Assembly: GCA_003507655.1 (NCBI GenBank)
Contig: DNUZ01000015.1
Location: 1 to 30,020 of the forward strand
DNA length: 30,020 nt
Reading direction: 5' to 3'
Origin: Lachnospiraceae bacterium
Lineage (GTDB): Bacteria; Bacillota; Clostridia; Lachnospirales; Lachnospiraceae
The translations under genes and the position numbers were made by a program. The notes beneath the pieces were generated by a model, which was given only the letters and a program-made list of their open reading frames with translations, did no database searches and was not told the origin of the DNA. This document shows, in pieces, positions 1 through 7,707 of the stretch; the stretch's first letter is position 1, and each line of letters begins with the position of its first letter.

Positions 1-1
1 T

Positions 2-514
2 GTGGTAGAGGATCATACTCCAAGAGAGGAGTATTACAAGGTAATGTGGCACACAGCAACGGCATGGCTTCTCATAGTGGGAGTTAATATATTAGCATTT
101 ACTCCAGCAACTGCTGCTATCTTATATTGTGTACACAGAGATCTTCCATTAGAAACAATGAGAGAAGTGTTGGAAGCAATTGTATCCTACATAGTGATAA
201 TAGGCATGTATATAGTAATGTGGTTAATAGTTCTTGAAGAAAAAGCCTTTTATCTAAAATATCAGGATGGGAAATATAGTTATCATCGTTTGTTTCATAA
301 AGAAAAGCCATTTGAATTAGACGAAAGAATCACTTATAAGGCAAGGGAAGATGGAATTGTTATATATCAAGATGGCAAACGATTATTTGTAACCTTCCAT
401 GGTTATACAAATGCAGAGTTTTTTGGCAGAACTTTATTAGAAAAAAATATCAAATGTATTAAAGGAGAGCAGTATATGGAAAAATATAGAGATAAGGATC
501 AGGAAGAGATATGA
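2..514 (+). CDS. Membrane protein, C-terminal part, paralogue of the 2022-3014 gene
   Basis: The gene is cut by the left edge of the window; the GTG at base 2 is probably an internal valine, because the paralogue at 2022-3014 has V-F-I-E-D-C-T-P at the matching place. Two hydrophobic segments lie at about residues 20-42 and 58-78. A soluble tail follows that aligns with the paralogue without large gaps (FYL-YQ-G-YSYH, ELD-RITYKA-EDGI, FHGY-NAEFFG). The last roughly 20 residues before the C-terminus are nearly identical to the paralogue, also at the DNA level. The stop overlaps the next ATG (ATGA at 511). Function is unknown. The pairing of membrane segments with a beta-rich soluble part recalls bacterial PH-like membrane proteins, which is inference. 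Confidence 0.75.
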   Translation: MVEDHTPREEYYKVMWHTATAWLLIVGVNILAFTPATAAILYCVHRDLPLETMREVLEAIVSYIVIIGMYIVMWLIVLEEKAFYLKYQDGKYSYHRLFHKEKPFELDERITYKAREDGIVIYQDGKRLFVTFHGYTNAEFFGRTLLEKNIKCIKGEQYMEKYRDKDQEEI

Positions 515-1281
515 AAAAACTTTTAAATGTAATAAAGAAGATAATCTGCGTGTTTGGTGGAATCATTTTGCTCCTGGTTATACAGATAAGTATTTCATCC
601 ATTTTGTATCTGATTAATCCAACAGAAGAAGATACGGAAGAAAAGAAGGAATTGGAAGTGGAAGCAGTGTATACAGGAGGACCTGATAGCATAGATACAG
701 AAGAAGAACTGCCGGAGGACAAAATATTTTATGCAACAGTACAGGAGGCTATTCAAAATTCCATGATAGGGAGAAATCAGGGAGAGGAGTACCGAAAAAA
801 TATAGATCATGTTATTGCAACTTTTGAAAATAACAGTTATATCACTATGCTGTATCAGTCACATAAGGGGACAGACGAGATCTGTAGGGACTGGGTCAAA
901 TTAAAAAAAGAAAAGGTCGAAGGGAAGGACCGGTATGCATTTATAGAAACATATCCAGTTACGATGTTTAGAAAGAGCCGGACAACAAAGTATAGTGAGT
1001 ATGATATGGTAGGTCATGATTTATGGACCGGGGATTATTATATGCAGGATCTTAGTGCCTATTCCAAAGAAAAAAGATTCGCAAGCGGTGATGTGATGAA
1101 GTATGGTTTAAGAGAGAATGAGAGCATAAATAAGCTGACGGTGGAAGGACAGAAACCGGATGGAATCGTAGAATATAAAAATTTCGGTGAGGTCTGGTAT
1201 TTTTGGTACTATACAGATTTAAAAAGCAGGAAAAAAGGTACTGAATTGAACTATACATTAGGGGGAAAAGACAATGAATAA
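511..1281 (+). CDS. Membrane-anchored extracytoplasmic protein, unknown function
   Basis: This 256-residue protein starts at an ATG overlapping the upstream stop by 4 nt, so it is translationally coupled to the paralogue gene before it. A basic N-terminus (MKKLLNVIKK) is followed by one hydrophobic span at about residues 11-35. An acidic stretch (EEDTEEKKELEVE) and about 190 soluble residues come next, presumably outside the membrane. No lipobox cysteine is present. The soluble part is rich in aromatics and charge (W, Y, K, E) but shows no motif I recognise. Its place between two copies of one membrane-protein family suggests a cassette locus. An immunity-like or bacteriocin/toxin accessory role is possible but not shown. 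Confidence 0.75.
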   Translation: MKKLLNVIKKIICVFGGIILLLVIQISISSILYLINPTEEDTEEKKELEVEAVYTGGPDSIDTEEELPEDKIFYATVQEAIQNSMIGRNQGEEYRKNIDHVIATFENNSYITMLYQSHKGTDEICRDWVKLKKEKVEGKDRYAFIETYPVTMFRKSRTTKYSEYDMVGHDLWTGDYYMQDLSAYSKEKRFASGDVMKYGLRENESINKLTVEGQKPDGIVEYKNFGEVWYFWYYTDLKSRKKGTELNYTLGGKDNE

Positions 1282-1465
1282 GAGTAAGGGAAAAAAGGCA
1301 GGAAAAATATGTGAAAATATCTTATTCGTGATTGGAATTTTAGGGATAGTCATTTTATATTGGTATGACAGGTCCATCACTTTAGACCCCAACATAAAAG
1401 AATCCTATACCGGTGAATACCCGCGTTATGTTAGTGAGGTTAATTGCATATATGGCAGGGGATGA
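1274..1465 (+). CDS. Small single-span membrane protein, possibly truncated
   Basis: This is a 63-residue ORF whose ATG overlaps the preceding gene by 8 nt. It has a lysine-rich start (MNKSKGKKAGK) and one hydrophobic helix at about residues 16-30, then a short tail. The tail (SEVNCIYGRG) runs into a region where another frame opens and continues as the next gene. The opening resembles the short anchored proteins of such clusters, so the ORF may be the front of a longer gene joined out of frame to foreign sequence. It could equally be a genuine small membrane protein. No family recognised. Confidence 0.45.
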   Translation: MNKSKGKKAGKICENILFVIGILGIVILYWYDRSITLDPNIKESYTGEYPRYVSEVNCIYGRG

Positions 1466-2012
1466 GATAGAATTTAAAAGGATAGTACAGGAAACAGTAT
1501 ATGGAGCAATTTGTGGAGCAATTGGAGGAGTAGAATCTAAGGTAATAAAGGTAAGGGTAAGTATGCTAGTGGACGTTGTAAATAGTATTATAAAAGAAAC
1601 TATTTTAGAAAAAAAGCATCCTAATGAAAAAATATTGGGAACAGCATTGTTAAATGCAGCAGAAAATCAGCTGATATCTGTTCTTTGGAACCATAAATGT
1701 GGTGATGATAAAATCTATAAAGAGGTGCGAAATGCGGCAAAAGATAAAGCTGATGCAGCAGAGCTAACGTTAAAAACAGTAAAAAAGGAGACAAAAGATG
1801 TAATGGGAAAACAATTCAAAAAACTACAAAAAAAGATATATCAGGATGATACAAGACTATTTTGGGATAGTATTTTGGATTTTGCGAAAAAAGAGAATCT
1901 GTATGTCGCAGAAAATACGATTTTATGGAAGAAAGTAAAAAAATCAACTATGAAACAACTTAGAAAGTCTGTTAGAGAGGATATTATCATGAATGGAGGG
2001 TGTCCGGCATAG
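1452..2012 (+). CDS. Hypothetical basic protein, possibly an orphan toxin-module fragment
   Basis: The frame opens at 1413 (GTG), but the ATG at 1452 has a GAGG-type site about 12 nt upstream and is the better start, giving 186 residues. The start MAGDEIEFKR is followed by a Gly/Ala-rich stretch (YGAICGAIGG), a helical region, and a very lysine-rich C-terminal half (KTVKKETKDVMGKQFKKLQKK). A G-A-I-G-G hinge followed by a compact basic domain recalls the junctions of polymorphic toxins. This is only a resemblance, and no catalytic motif is seen. The overlap with the previous ORF in another frame suggests a recombination scar. The next gene starts 10 nt downstream. Confidence 0.5.
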   Translation: MAGDEIEFKRIVQETVYGAICGAIGGVESKVIKVRVSMLVDVVNSIIKETILEKKHPNEKILGTALLNAAENQLISVLWNHKCGDDKIYKEVRNAAKDKADAAELTLKTVKKETKDVMGKQFKKLQKKIYQDDTRLFWDSILDFAKKENLYVAENTILWKKVKKSTMKQLRKSVREDIIMNGGCPA

Positions 2013-2021
2013 GAGAAACAT

Positions 2022-3014
2022 ATGAATCTATATATTAGGGAAAAAATTACAGGGAGAATAATAAATCAATTAGAAGTGATAGAGGAAAAAAGAATGCGAG
2101 AAGAAGATGATGAAGACTGTCTGGTAATAACATCCCCAACTTTTTTAGTGATATTTGGTATGATAGGTCTGGCATTAGGAGTTATCCCCGGAGTACTCTG
2201 CATTCGGGAAGGGGATTATCTTTGGGGATTGGTAGGAATCACCTATCTAGGTGGAATTGGCGGCTGGCTGACAGGATATTCCTTATTTTGGAAAGTTGTG
2301 ATAAATCATGAAAAGGTCGAATATCATAGTTCCTTTTTTGGAATCCGAAGAAGCTATCGGCTAAAGGATATCACAAAGGTATACTATGATGAAGTTGGAA
2401 ATTTAAAGATATATAAGGGAACCCGTAAAGTATTTACGATAGAGAGTGGTACATATGGAATTGATGACCTAGTAGAATGGTTTGCAGAGGAAGGGGTTTT
2501 TATAGAAGATTGCACACCTAGAAAAGATTTTTATAAAGTGCTGAAGCATCCGCAAAAAGCATGGATAGAATTTGTAGCAGGTGAATTAGTAGTCATGTTA
2601 GGTCTTTTGTTGGTTGCATATATTATATACAGAGATTTTCCTTTAGATACTACGAAAGCAGTATGGGAAGTAATTGCAAGTGAAGTCTATTGTATAGGGA
2701 ATTGTGTGTTGCTATTAATATTAATTGTTAGAGAAAGAGTATTTTATCTACAATATCAGAATGGCAGGTATAGCTATCATTGTATGTTCCATGAGGAGGA
2801 AACATTTGAATTAGATGACAGAATCACTTATAAGGCGGTAGAAGATGGCATCATTATATATCGTGATGAAAAGCGGTTATTTAAAATCTTTCATGGTTAT
2901 GCAAATGCAGAGTTCTTTGGCAAAACGTTATTAGAAAAAAATATCAAATGTATTAAGGGAGAGCAGTATATGGAGAAATATAGAGATAAAGAAGAGAGTG
3001 ATGCGGAAATATAA
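2022..3014 (+). CDS. Membrane protein with PH-like soluble segment (full-length paralogue)
   Basis: This 330-residue protein has its ATG about 8 nt after a GGAGAAA site. It has an acidic cytoplasmic N-terminus and two hydrophobic segments at about residues 38-60 and 67-88. A beta-rich stretch (F-G-I-R-R-S-Y-R-L-K-D-I-T-K-V, then Y-D-E-V-G-N-L-K-I-Y) has the look of a bacterial PH-like domain. Two more hydrophobic segments lie at about 185-205 and 220-240, followed by a soluble tail. The half from about residue 165 onward is a paralogue of the partial gene at the left edge, so the family is present twice within 3 kb. Function unknown; a membrane immunity or sensor role is speculative. Confidence 0.75.
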   Translation: MNLYIREKITGRIINQLEVIEEKRMREEDDEDCLVITSPTFLVIFGMIGLALGVIPGVLCIREGDYLWGLVGITYLGGIGGWLTGYSLFWKVVINHEKVEYHSSFFGIRRSYRLKDITKVYYDEVGNLKIYKGTRKVFTIESGTYGIDDLVEWFAEEGVFIEDCTPRKDFYKVLKHPQKAWIEFVAGELVVMLGLLLVAYIIYRDFPLDTTKAVWEVIASEVYCIGNCVLLLILIVRERVFYLQYQNGRYSYHCMFHEEETFELDDRITYKAVEDGIIIYRDEKRLFKIFHGYANAEFFGKTLLEKNIKCIKGEQYMEKYRDKEESDAEI

Positions 3015-3113
3015 AAAATAATAACATTACAAAAAAATTATTTTAGTCTGCTATAATTTTCCACCAAACAGCAAATACTCATACCAAACAATAGTTTAGT
3101 GAGGGTATGTGTC

Positions 3114-4346
3114 ATGAGAACATTTCAGGAATTATATCAGGATATTTTAGAGCAGGAGATAGGCAAGGGAAGAAAAATAACAGGTGACTACAATCCTGTG
3201 CATATGGATTGTCTGTTGCATCCGGAACAGTATGCGCCGGTGATTGCGGCAGAAAGCTGTGTGTCCTGCGAGGATGAGCGGGCATGCATGAATAGCTGCG
3301 TTTTTGATGCGATTGAGGAGAAAAACGGTGAGATTCATATTAACGCAGAAAAATGCACTGGTTGTGGAGAATGTATAGATGTTTGCAAATTAGAGCGTAT
3401 TACAGCGAATAAAGATGTAGTTCCGGTCATACAGGCAGTACGAAGCGGAAAAAAAGATGTCTATGTGCTGATCGCACCGGCATTTACAGGACAGTTTGGC
3501 GAAAAAGCAACACCGGGGCGGCTGCGGACAGCTTTTAAAGCTATTGGATTTAAAGGAATGGTAGAGGTTGCCGTTTTTGCGGATATTTTAACATTAAAGG
3601 AAGCATTGGAATTTGAGCAGCATGTACAGAAAAAAGAGGACTTTCAGTTGACAAGCTGCTGTTGTCCGGTCTGGATAGCCATGATCAGAAAAATTTACTC
3701 TGAACTGGTGCCACATGTGCCGGGGGCAGTGTCTCCTATGATTGCAGCCGGGCGTGTAGTCAAAGAATTATATCCGGATGCAATGACCGTATTTGTGGGT
3801 CCCTGTATGGCGAAAAAAAAAGAAGCAAGAGAAGAGGATATTGCAGATGCGGTGGATTGTGTGCTGACCTTTCAGGAGGTACAGGATATTTTTGATGCAG
3901 CGGGAATTCAGCCGGAGCTCTTAAGTGAGGATGAGAAAGAACATTCTTCTAAGGCAGGGCGAATTTATGCAAGAACAGGCGGGGTTTCGGAAGCAGTAAA
4001 AAAGACCGTAGAGCAGATAGATCCGGATAAAAAAATTCCGGTGATCCCAGAGCAGGCAGATGGTGTTCCGGCATGCAAAAAGCTGATAGAACGGATTCAA
4101 AAGGGTGAGACAGAGGCTAACTTTTTTGAAGGAATGGCATGCAATGGCGGATGCGTCGGTGGTCCTAAGATCATCATCAAAAAAGAAGAAGGAAAAGAGC
4201 GGGTAGATGCCTATGGGGATGAAGCACAGTATAAAACCCCGTTGGAAAACCCGTTTGTGTTAGAATTATTAGAACGTCTTGGTTACGATTCCGTAGAAAA
4301 TTTTTTAGAAAACAGCGAAATTTTGACCAGAAATTTTGGAGAGTAA
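3114..4346 (+). CDS. [FeFe] hydrogenase, short 2[4Fe-4S] plus H-cluster form
   Basis: The protein is a ferredoxin-linked hydrogenase, either interconverting protons and H2 or acting as a redox-sensing relative. I chose ATG 3114 over the in-frame GTG at 3099 because GAGGGT sits about 8 nt before it; this gives 410 residues. A ferredoxin-like domain carries C49-x2-C52-x5-C58-x3-C62 and C81-x2-C84-x2-C87-x3-C91. The H-cluster motifs are TSCCCPVW (181-188), GPCMAKKKE (229-237) and EGMACNGGCVGGP (339-351). The extra Cys in TSCCCP, GPC instead of MPC, and GGP in place of GGGQP resemble what I recall of group B (CpIII-like) enzymes rather than the classical group A. No maturases or electron partners adjoin it. 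A weak promoter (TTACAA, then TATAAT at 3052-3057) lies upstream. Confidence 0.88.
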   Translation: MRTFQELYQDILEQEIGKGRKITGDYNPVHMDCLLHPEQYAPVIAAESCVSCEDERACMNSCVFDAIEEKNGEIHINAEKCTGCGECIDVCKLERITANKDVVPVIQAVRSGKKDVYVLIAPAFTGQFGEKATPGRLRTAFKAIGFKGMVEVAVFADILTLKEALEFEQHVQKKEDFQLTSCCCPVWIAMIRKIYSELVPHVPGAVSPMIAAGRVVKELYPDAMTVFVGPCMAKKKEAREEDIADAVDCVLTFQEVQDIFDAAGIQPELLSEDEKEHSSKAGRIYARTGGVSEAVKKTVEQIDPDKKIPVIPEQADGVPACKKLIERIQKGETEANFFEGMACNGGCVGGPKIIIKKEEGKERVDAYGDEAQYKTPLENPFVLELLERLGYDSVENFLENSEILTRNFGE

Positions 4347-4367
4347 AACGGCTCTCCATTTTTTTCG
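4338..4367 (+). terminator. Rho-independent terminator of the hydrogenase gene
   Basis: GGAGAG (4338-4343) pairs with CTCTCC (4352-4357) around an 8-nt loop and is followed by a run of seven T. The stem overlaps the hydrogenase stop codon, so the gene ends inside its own terminator. Confidence 0.85.
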
Positions 4368-4379
4368 TCATTTTTCACA

Positions 4380-4408
4380 TTGACAGATGCAGGTCTGTAT
4401 TTTATAAT
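4380..4408 (+). promoter_or_regulatory. Consensus SigA promoter of the pilus operon
   Basis: TTGACA (4380-4385), a 17-bp spacer and TATAAT (4403-4408) match the housekeeping consensus exactly. It lies just after the hydrogenase terminator and about 120 nt before the first pilus gene, so the leader is long. The leader contains a small hairpin (AAGGGAG with CTCCTTT, near 4419-4440) and six copies of ATCAAA between 4407 and 4508. Confidence 0.88.
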
Positions 4409-4529
4409 CAAAAACACTCAAGGGAGATTTCTACTCCTTTGGATTTTATCCCAATCAAAATTTTCTTATCAAAATCAAATTAGAATCAAATTATTCCAAC
4501 AGATCAAAAAAATCAGGGAGGCAAAATGT

Positions 4530-4697
4530 ATGAGAACATTAATTGAAGAACACGGTGGTGCGATTGCAACAGCAGCAATTGTAATCATTATTATTGCCGC
4601 AATTGTAGCATTAGGACAGACCGGACATTTGCAGACCGTATTTACCGCATTGATTGATACATTTACAAAGAAAGCACAGGAGGCAGCAAATTTTTAG
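4530..4697 (+). CDS. Tiny hydrophobic pilin-like protein 1
   Basis: This 55-residue protein is the first gene of the pilus operon. A perfect AGGGAGG site at 4515-4521 fixes ATG 4530; reading upstream in the same frame would wrongly extend it into the promoter. The start MRTLIEEHGG is followed at once by an Ala/Ile-rich hydrophobic helix (about residues 11-31) and an amphipathic tail ending in KKAQEAANF. The pattern M-x2-[LF]-[IM]-x-[EQ]-[HN]-G-[GE] recurs in the small proteins at 7585 and 7708. First place after a consensus promoter and the strong ribosome site suggest a highly expressed product, perhaps the major pilin (Flp-like). The classical Flp Glu at +5 after the Gly is not present, so the assignment is inference. 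Confidence 0.75.
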   Translation: MRTLIEEHGGAIATAAIVIIIIAAIVALGQTGHLQTVFTALIDTFTKKAQEAANF

Positions 4698-4720
4698 AGA
4701 AAACTTCATAGGAGAATCGT

Positions 4721-5836
4721 ATGAGAGAACAGTTATCGCTGTCAGATATCCAGTATGGTCCGTTTCTGCCCTTTTTGCGGAAAAAGGATGTTACGGATAT
4801 TGATTATAATGGCAGAGAATTGTGGATCAGGGATATCCACAACATCAGGCACAAAGTAACGGATGAAAAGATCAGACAGCACTTAAATGAAGAATTTATT
4901 CAGTCTTTTGCCACGAATGTTGCAAATTTAGTCGGCAAAAATTTAACACCGACAGATAATGTCATAGAGGCAGAGACAGAAGAACTGCGGATCACTGTCA
5001 TCCATGAATCTGTTGCATCGACCGGCACCTGTATCTGTATCAGAAAAACACCTCCGGTACAGAGAATTACACCGAAAAAAGCGTTAGAAGAACATTATTG
5101 TGAAGAAAAAGTATTGCATTTATTGGCAAATTGCGTCAAAGCAAAGTTAAATATGGTCTTTTGTGGAGAACCGGGAGTCGGGAAAACGGAATGTGCCAAA
5201 TTTTTGACGGCATTTATTCCACCTGAGCAGAAAGTGATCACCGTAGAGGACACCAAAGAGGTACATTATCGGGAGATCAATCCGGAAAAGGACTGTGTAG
5301 AGCTTAAAGTGAATGAGTATTTTTCTTATAATGACGCAATGACAGAGGTGCTTCGCATGACACCGAACCGTGTCATGTTATCAGAAGCACGTTCCACGGA
5401 AGTAAAGCAGTTAGTAGAGTGCTGGACTACCGGAATTACGGGATTTACGACACTTCATACGGATGATGTGAGGAAGATCCCGGATCGTATTTTAAATATG
5501 ATGCCAAGCCGTCAAGATGCAGAGAGATTAGAAAATGATATCTATGTCGGAATGGATGTCGGTGTCCTGTTAGAGACAAGGAGTTCCGGGGAGGAGGGAA
5601 AACAGGAACGTTATATCAGCCAGATTGGATTTTTCTCCAGAGAAGATGGAAAAAATCGATGTGTCTTAGCGGTGCAGGGAGGCCAGCTCATAGAGCAGCA
5701 GGAGTCGGAGTTTTTACCGGAGGACATAAAGAGAAAAATGGATAAAGCAGGGATTACAGATGTATTTTACTGTGAACAGCTGCAAAAAATGTTAGAAGAA
5801 GAGGGAATGGTGTATGAAAAAAATGTGGACGATTAA
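4721..5836 (+). CDS. TadA/CpaF/VirB11-type secretion ATPase
   Basis: This 371-residue hexameric-type ATPase would power assembly of a Tad/type IV pilus-like fibre at the cytoplasmic face of the membrane. It has an N-terminal domain (about 1-110) and a RecA-like core: Walker A GEPGVGKT (149-156), Asp-box ITVEDTKE (173-180), Walker B-like RVMLSEAR (217-224) and His-box GFTTLHTDD (241-249). These are the marks of the GspE/VirB11 superfamily. It is somewhat shorter than typical TadA/CpaF proteins, with a reduced N-terminal region. A GGAG site precedes ATG 4721, and the next gene starts inside its 3' end (23-nt overlap), implying coupling with the platform protein. Confidence 0.92.
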   Translation: MREQLSLSDIQYGPFLPFLRKKDVTDIDYNGRELWIRDIHNIRHKVTDEKIRQHLNEEFIQSFATNVANLVGKNLTPTDNVIEAETEELRITVIHESVASTGTCICIRKTPPVQRITPKKALEEHYCEEKVLHLLANCVKAKLNMVFCGEPGVGKTECAKFLTAFIPPEQKVITVEDTKEVHYREINPEKDCVELKVNEYFSYNDAMTEVLRMTPNRVMLSEARSTEVKQLVECWTTGITGFTTLHTDDVRKIPDRILNMMPSRQDAERLENDIYVGMDVGVLLETRSSGEEGKQERYISQIGFFSREDGKNRCVLAVQGGQLIEQQESEFLPEDIKRKMDKAGITDVFYCEQLQKMLEEEGMVYEKNVDD

Positions 5837-7229
5837 AAATGCCGCAGTCGCCGTTTTAGGAGCATTATTTCTTGGGGGAATCTGTAAACTTGGAATTTTT
5901 TTCAGTGTGATGCTGGGAATCAGTCTTTTTCTTTTGGTTCCCGGAATCATGTCGGGATTGCAAAAAGAGAGAGAATCGTCGGAACGTTTTCTAGAGGTTT
6001 GTATTTATTTAGAGCAGATGGAGGGAGCGTATCGAAAAAACCGAAGGATCTACCAGTCTCTATTAGAAACTGAAATGCTTTTTAGGGATGGAAAAATGAA
6101 AGAAGTGTTACAGAAGGCAGTGAGGGAGTATGAAAAGGAAGATGCGGGGGCAGATGTATCGAAAAAAGCACTTTCTATCATAGAAGAAGCCTATGGATGT
6201 GAACAGATGGAATTAATGCATGATTTCTTTTTAAGAAATGAAGCACGGGGCGGAAATCCTGAAAAAGCCATCGGCATTTTAGACAAGAGGAGAAATGCAT
6301 GGATTGAAGCTACGGAAAAATGTATGAGTGAGAAGAAAAATATGCTGATCTCCGTGATCCTGTCTACCGTGATCCTTTTCATTGTTTCGGAAGCGCTGAT
6401 GTTTTTCCTGCCAAATGAGATGAATGTTATGACAAAGATGCCGGAAAGATTTGCAGTCGTGATAGAGATAAGCTGTTTATTATGTCTGATACGCCGTGCG
6501 ATCAAAAAAAATGCAGCAGACTGGTTAGAAAAAAATAGTGAAAGACCGGAAAAGGACATCAAAAGGGAATATCTTTTTATTGAAAATTATGATGCAAAAC
6601 GAGCATTATTCTCCAGTATCAAGTGGGCATGCCTGCCAGCAGGTCTGATGCTTCTAAGTTATCTTTTGAGCAAATCTTTTTTGAGTTTTGCCATAGGATT
6701 TCCAATTACAATTCTGATGTTGAATCAACATAAATTAGACTATGCACTTAAGAAAAAAAGAATCAAAAAAGAGGTTGAGCGGGATTATCCGAAATGGCTG
6801 TTAGGCGTTATCCTGTTTATGGAAACGGAAAGTGTACAGGGAGCAGTCTTTAAATCGAAGGATACCGCACCGAATATTTTAAAATATCCGTTAGAAAAAA
6901 TGTGGGAAACATTGCAGAAATTTCCTACAAAACCGGATGCGTATTTTCAGTTCTTAGAAGATTATGATGTGCCACGAGTACATGAAAGCATGAAACTGCT
7001 CTATGCAATATCAACCGGAAAAGGCGGAAATACAAAAGAACAGATGCTTCAGATCGTAGAAAAGAACAATACCATGACGATGCAAAGTGAACGGATGAAA
7101 AATGATAACAAAGTTGCAGGAATGATGGGATATCTGTTTTATCCGGTTCTTCCGGTCGGAGTAAAAATGATGGCTGACATGCTCCTTATGATGCTTACAT
7201 TGTATCAGAACATGGGACAGGTATTATGA
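5814..7229 (+). CDS. Inner-membrane platform protein, probable TadB-TadC fusion
   Basis: This 471-residue polytopic protein overlaps the ATPase gene by 23 nt. Hydrophobic pairs lie at about 9-45, 174-228 and 268-308, with another at the C-terminus (about 440-468). Between them are two cytoplasmic helical domains, about 50-165 (with NEARGGNPEKAIGIL) and about 315-435 (with YAISTGKGGNTKEQMLQIV), each ending in a Gly-rich turn typical of T2SSF/GspF domains. Tad systems usually have separate TadB and TadC of about 300 residues each, so one protein seems to hold both. Its role would be to anchor the ATPase and feed pilin subunits into the fibre. Domain limits are by eye. Confidence 0.82.
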   Translation: MKKMWTIKNAAVAVLGALFLGGICKLGIFFSVMLGISLFLLVPGIMSGLQKERESSERFLEVCIYLEQMEGAYRKNRRIYQSLLETEMLFRDGKMKEVLQKAVREYEKEDAGADVSKKALSIIEEAYGCEQMELMHDFFLRNEARGGNPEKAIGILDKRRNAWIEATEKCMSEKKNMLISVILSTVILFIVSEALMFFLPNEMNVMTKMPERFAVVIEISCLLCLIRRAIKKNAADWLEKNSERPEKDIKREYLFIENYDAKRALFSSIKWACLPAGLMLLSYLLSKSFLSFAIGFPITILMLNQHKLDYALKKKRIKKEVERDYPKWLLGVILFMETESVQGAVFKSKDTAPNILKYPLEKMWETLQKFPTKPDAYFQFLEDYDVPRVHESMKLLYAISTGKGGNTKEQMLQIVEKNNTMTMQSERMKNDNKVAGMMGYLFYPVLPVGVKMMADMLLMMLTLYQNMGQVL

Positions 7230-7255
7230 TTTTTATGCAGTAAAAGGAGAAAATA

Positions 7256-7585
7256 ATGGATACTGTGATCAAAGGTTTTTTAGGAGTATTTATTTTTGCA
7301 ATGATCGTCTATTTATCAGCAGGATTGATCTCGGCAGAGATGGATACTCATGCAGCAAGGAGTTATATGGATAGTGCAAAAAAGGAAATTGCAGAGTCTA
7401 ATATGTCCCCAACCGTGATCACTGCCGTACAGGAACAGGCAGCAAGAAATGGATATCAGATGCAGATCACAACATATGGAGATGTTTTAGAGACAGATGG
7501 CGTAGAACTTAAGATGACCTATCATTATAAAATTCCAATTTTAGGAGTGGATCAGACACACATGGAAAGGGGATATGTAAATTAA
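7256..7585 (+). CDS. Pseudopilin/TadE-like single-span protein
   Basis: This 109-residue protein has an AAAGGAG site 7 nt before ATG 7256. One hydrophobic helix starts almost at the N-terminus (about 6-28), followed by a helical linker (MDSAKKEIAES) and a small beta-rich domain ending MERGYVN. This layout, with the helix first and a compact beta domain of about 60 residues after it, is that of TadE-like or minor pseudopilins. It follows the platform gene by 26 nt, and its stop overlaps the next start (TAATG). It probably initiates or caps the fibre. No standard prepilin cleavage site is evident. Confidence 0.7.
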   Translation: MDTVIKGFLGVFIFAMIVYLSAGLISAEMDTHAARSYMDSAKKEIAESNMSPTVITAVQEQAARNGYQMQITTYGDVLETDGVELKMTYHYKIPILGVDQTHMERGYVN

Positions 7586-7692
7586 TGGAAAATTTAATCA
7601 AACAAAATGGCGAAACACTGGTATATATAGCATTGTTTCTTCCGATCATAGGTGGATTCGCAGAGGTATTAAAGGTGCTTAGCAGTTTATAA
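7585..7692 (+). CDS. Tiny hydrophobic pilin-like protein 2 (35 aa)
   Basis: The ATG overlaps the preceding stop (TAATG), so it is coupled to the TadE-like gene. It encodes only 35 residues: MENLIKQNGE, then a hydrophobic helix through IIGGFAEVLKVLSSL. The first ten residues follow the motif shared with the genes at 4530 and 7708. It is short enough to be missed by annotation, but its exact fit in the operon and the shared motif argue that it is real. A fibre subunit or membrane accessory peptide is likely, by inference. Confidence 0.65.
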   Translation: MENLIKQNGETLVYIALFLPIIGGFAEVLKVLSSL

Positions 7693-7707
7693 CAAGGGGG
7701 ATGGAAC

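Noticed and set aside
3099..3113. GTG start five codons upstream for the hydrogenase
   Set aside because: The GAGGGT site is correctly spaced for ATG 3114 and would be part of the coding region for the GTG.
4380..4529. 105-residue version of the first pilus protein
   Set aside because: Its first 50 codons cover the TTGACA/TATAAT promoter and the leader; the AGGGAGG site clearly belongs to ATG 4530.
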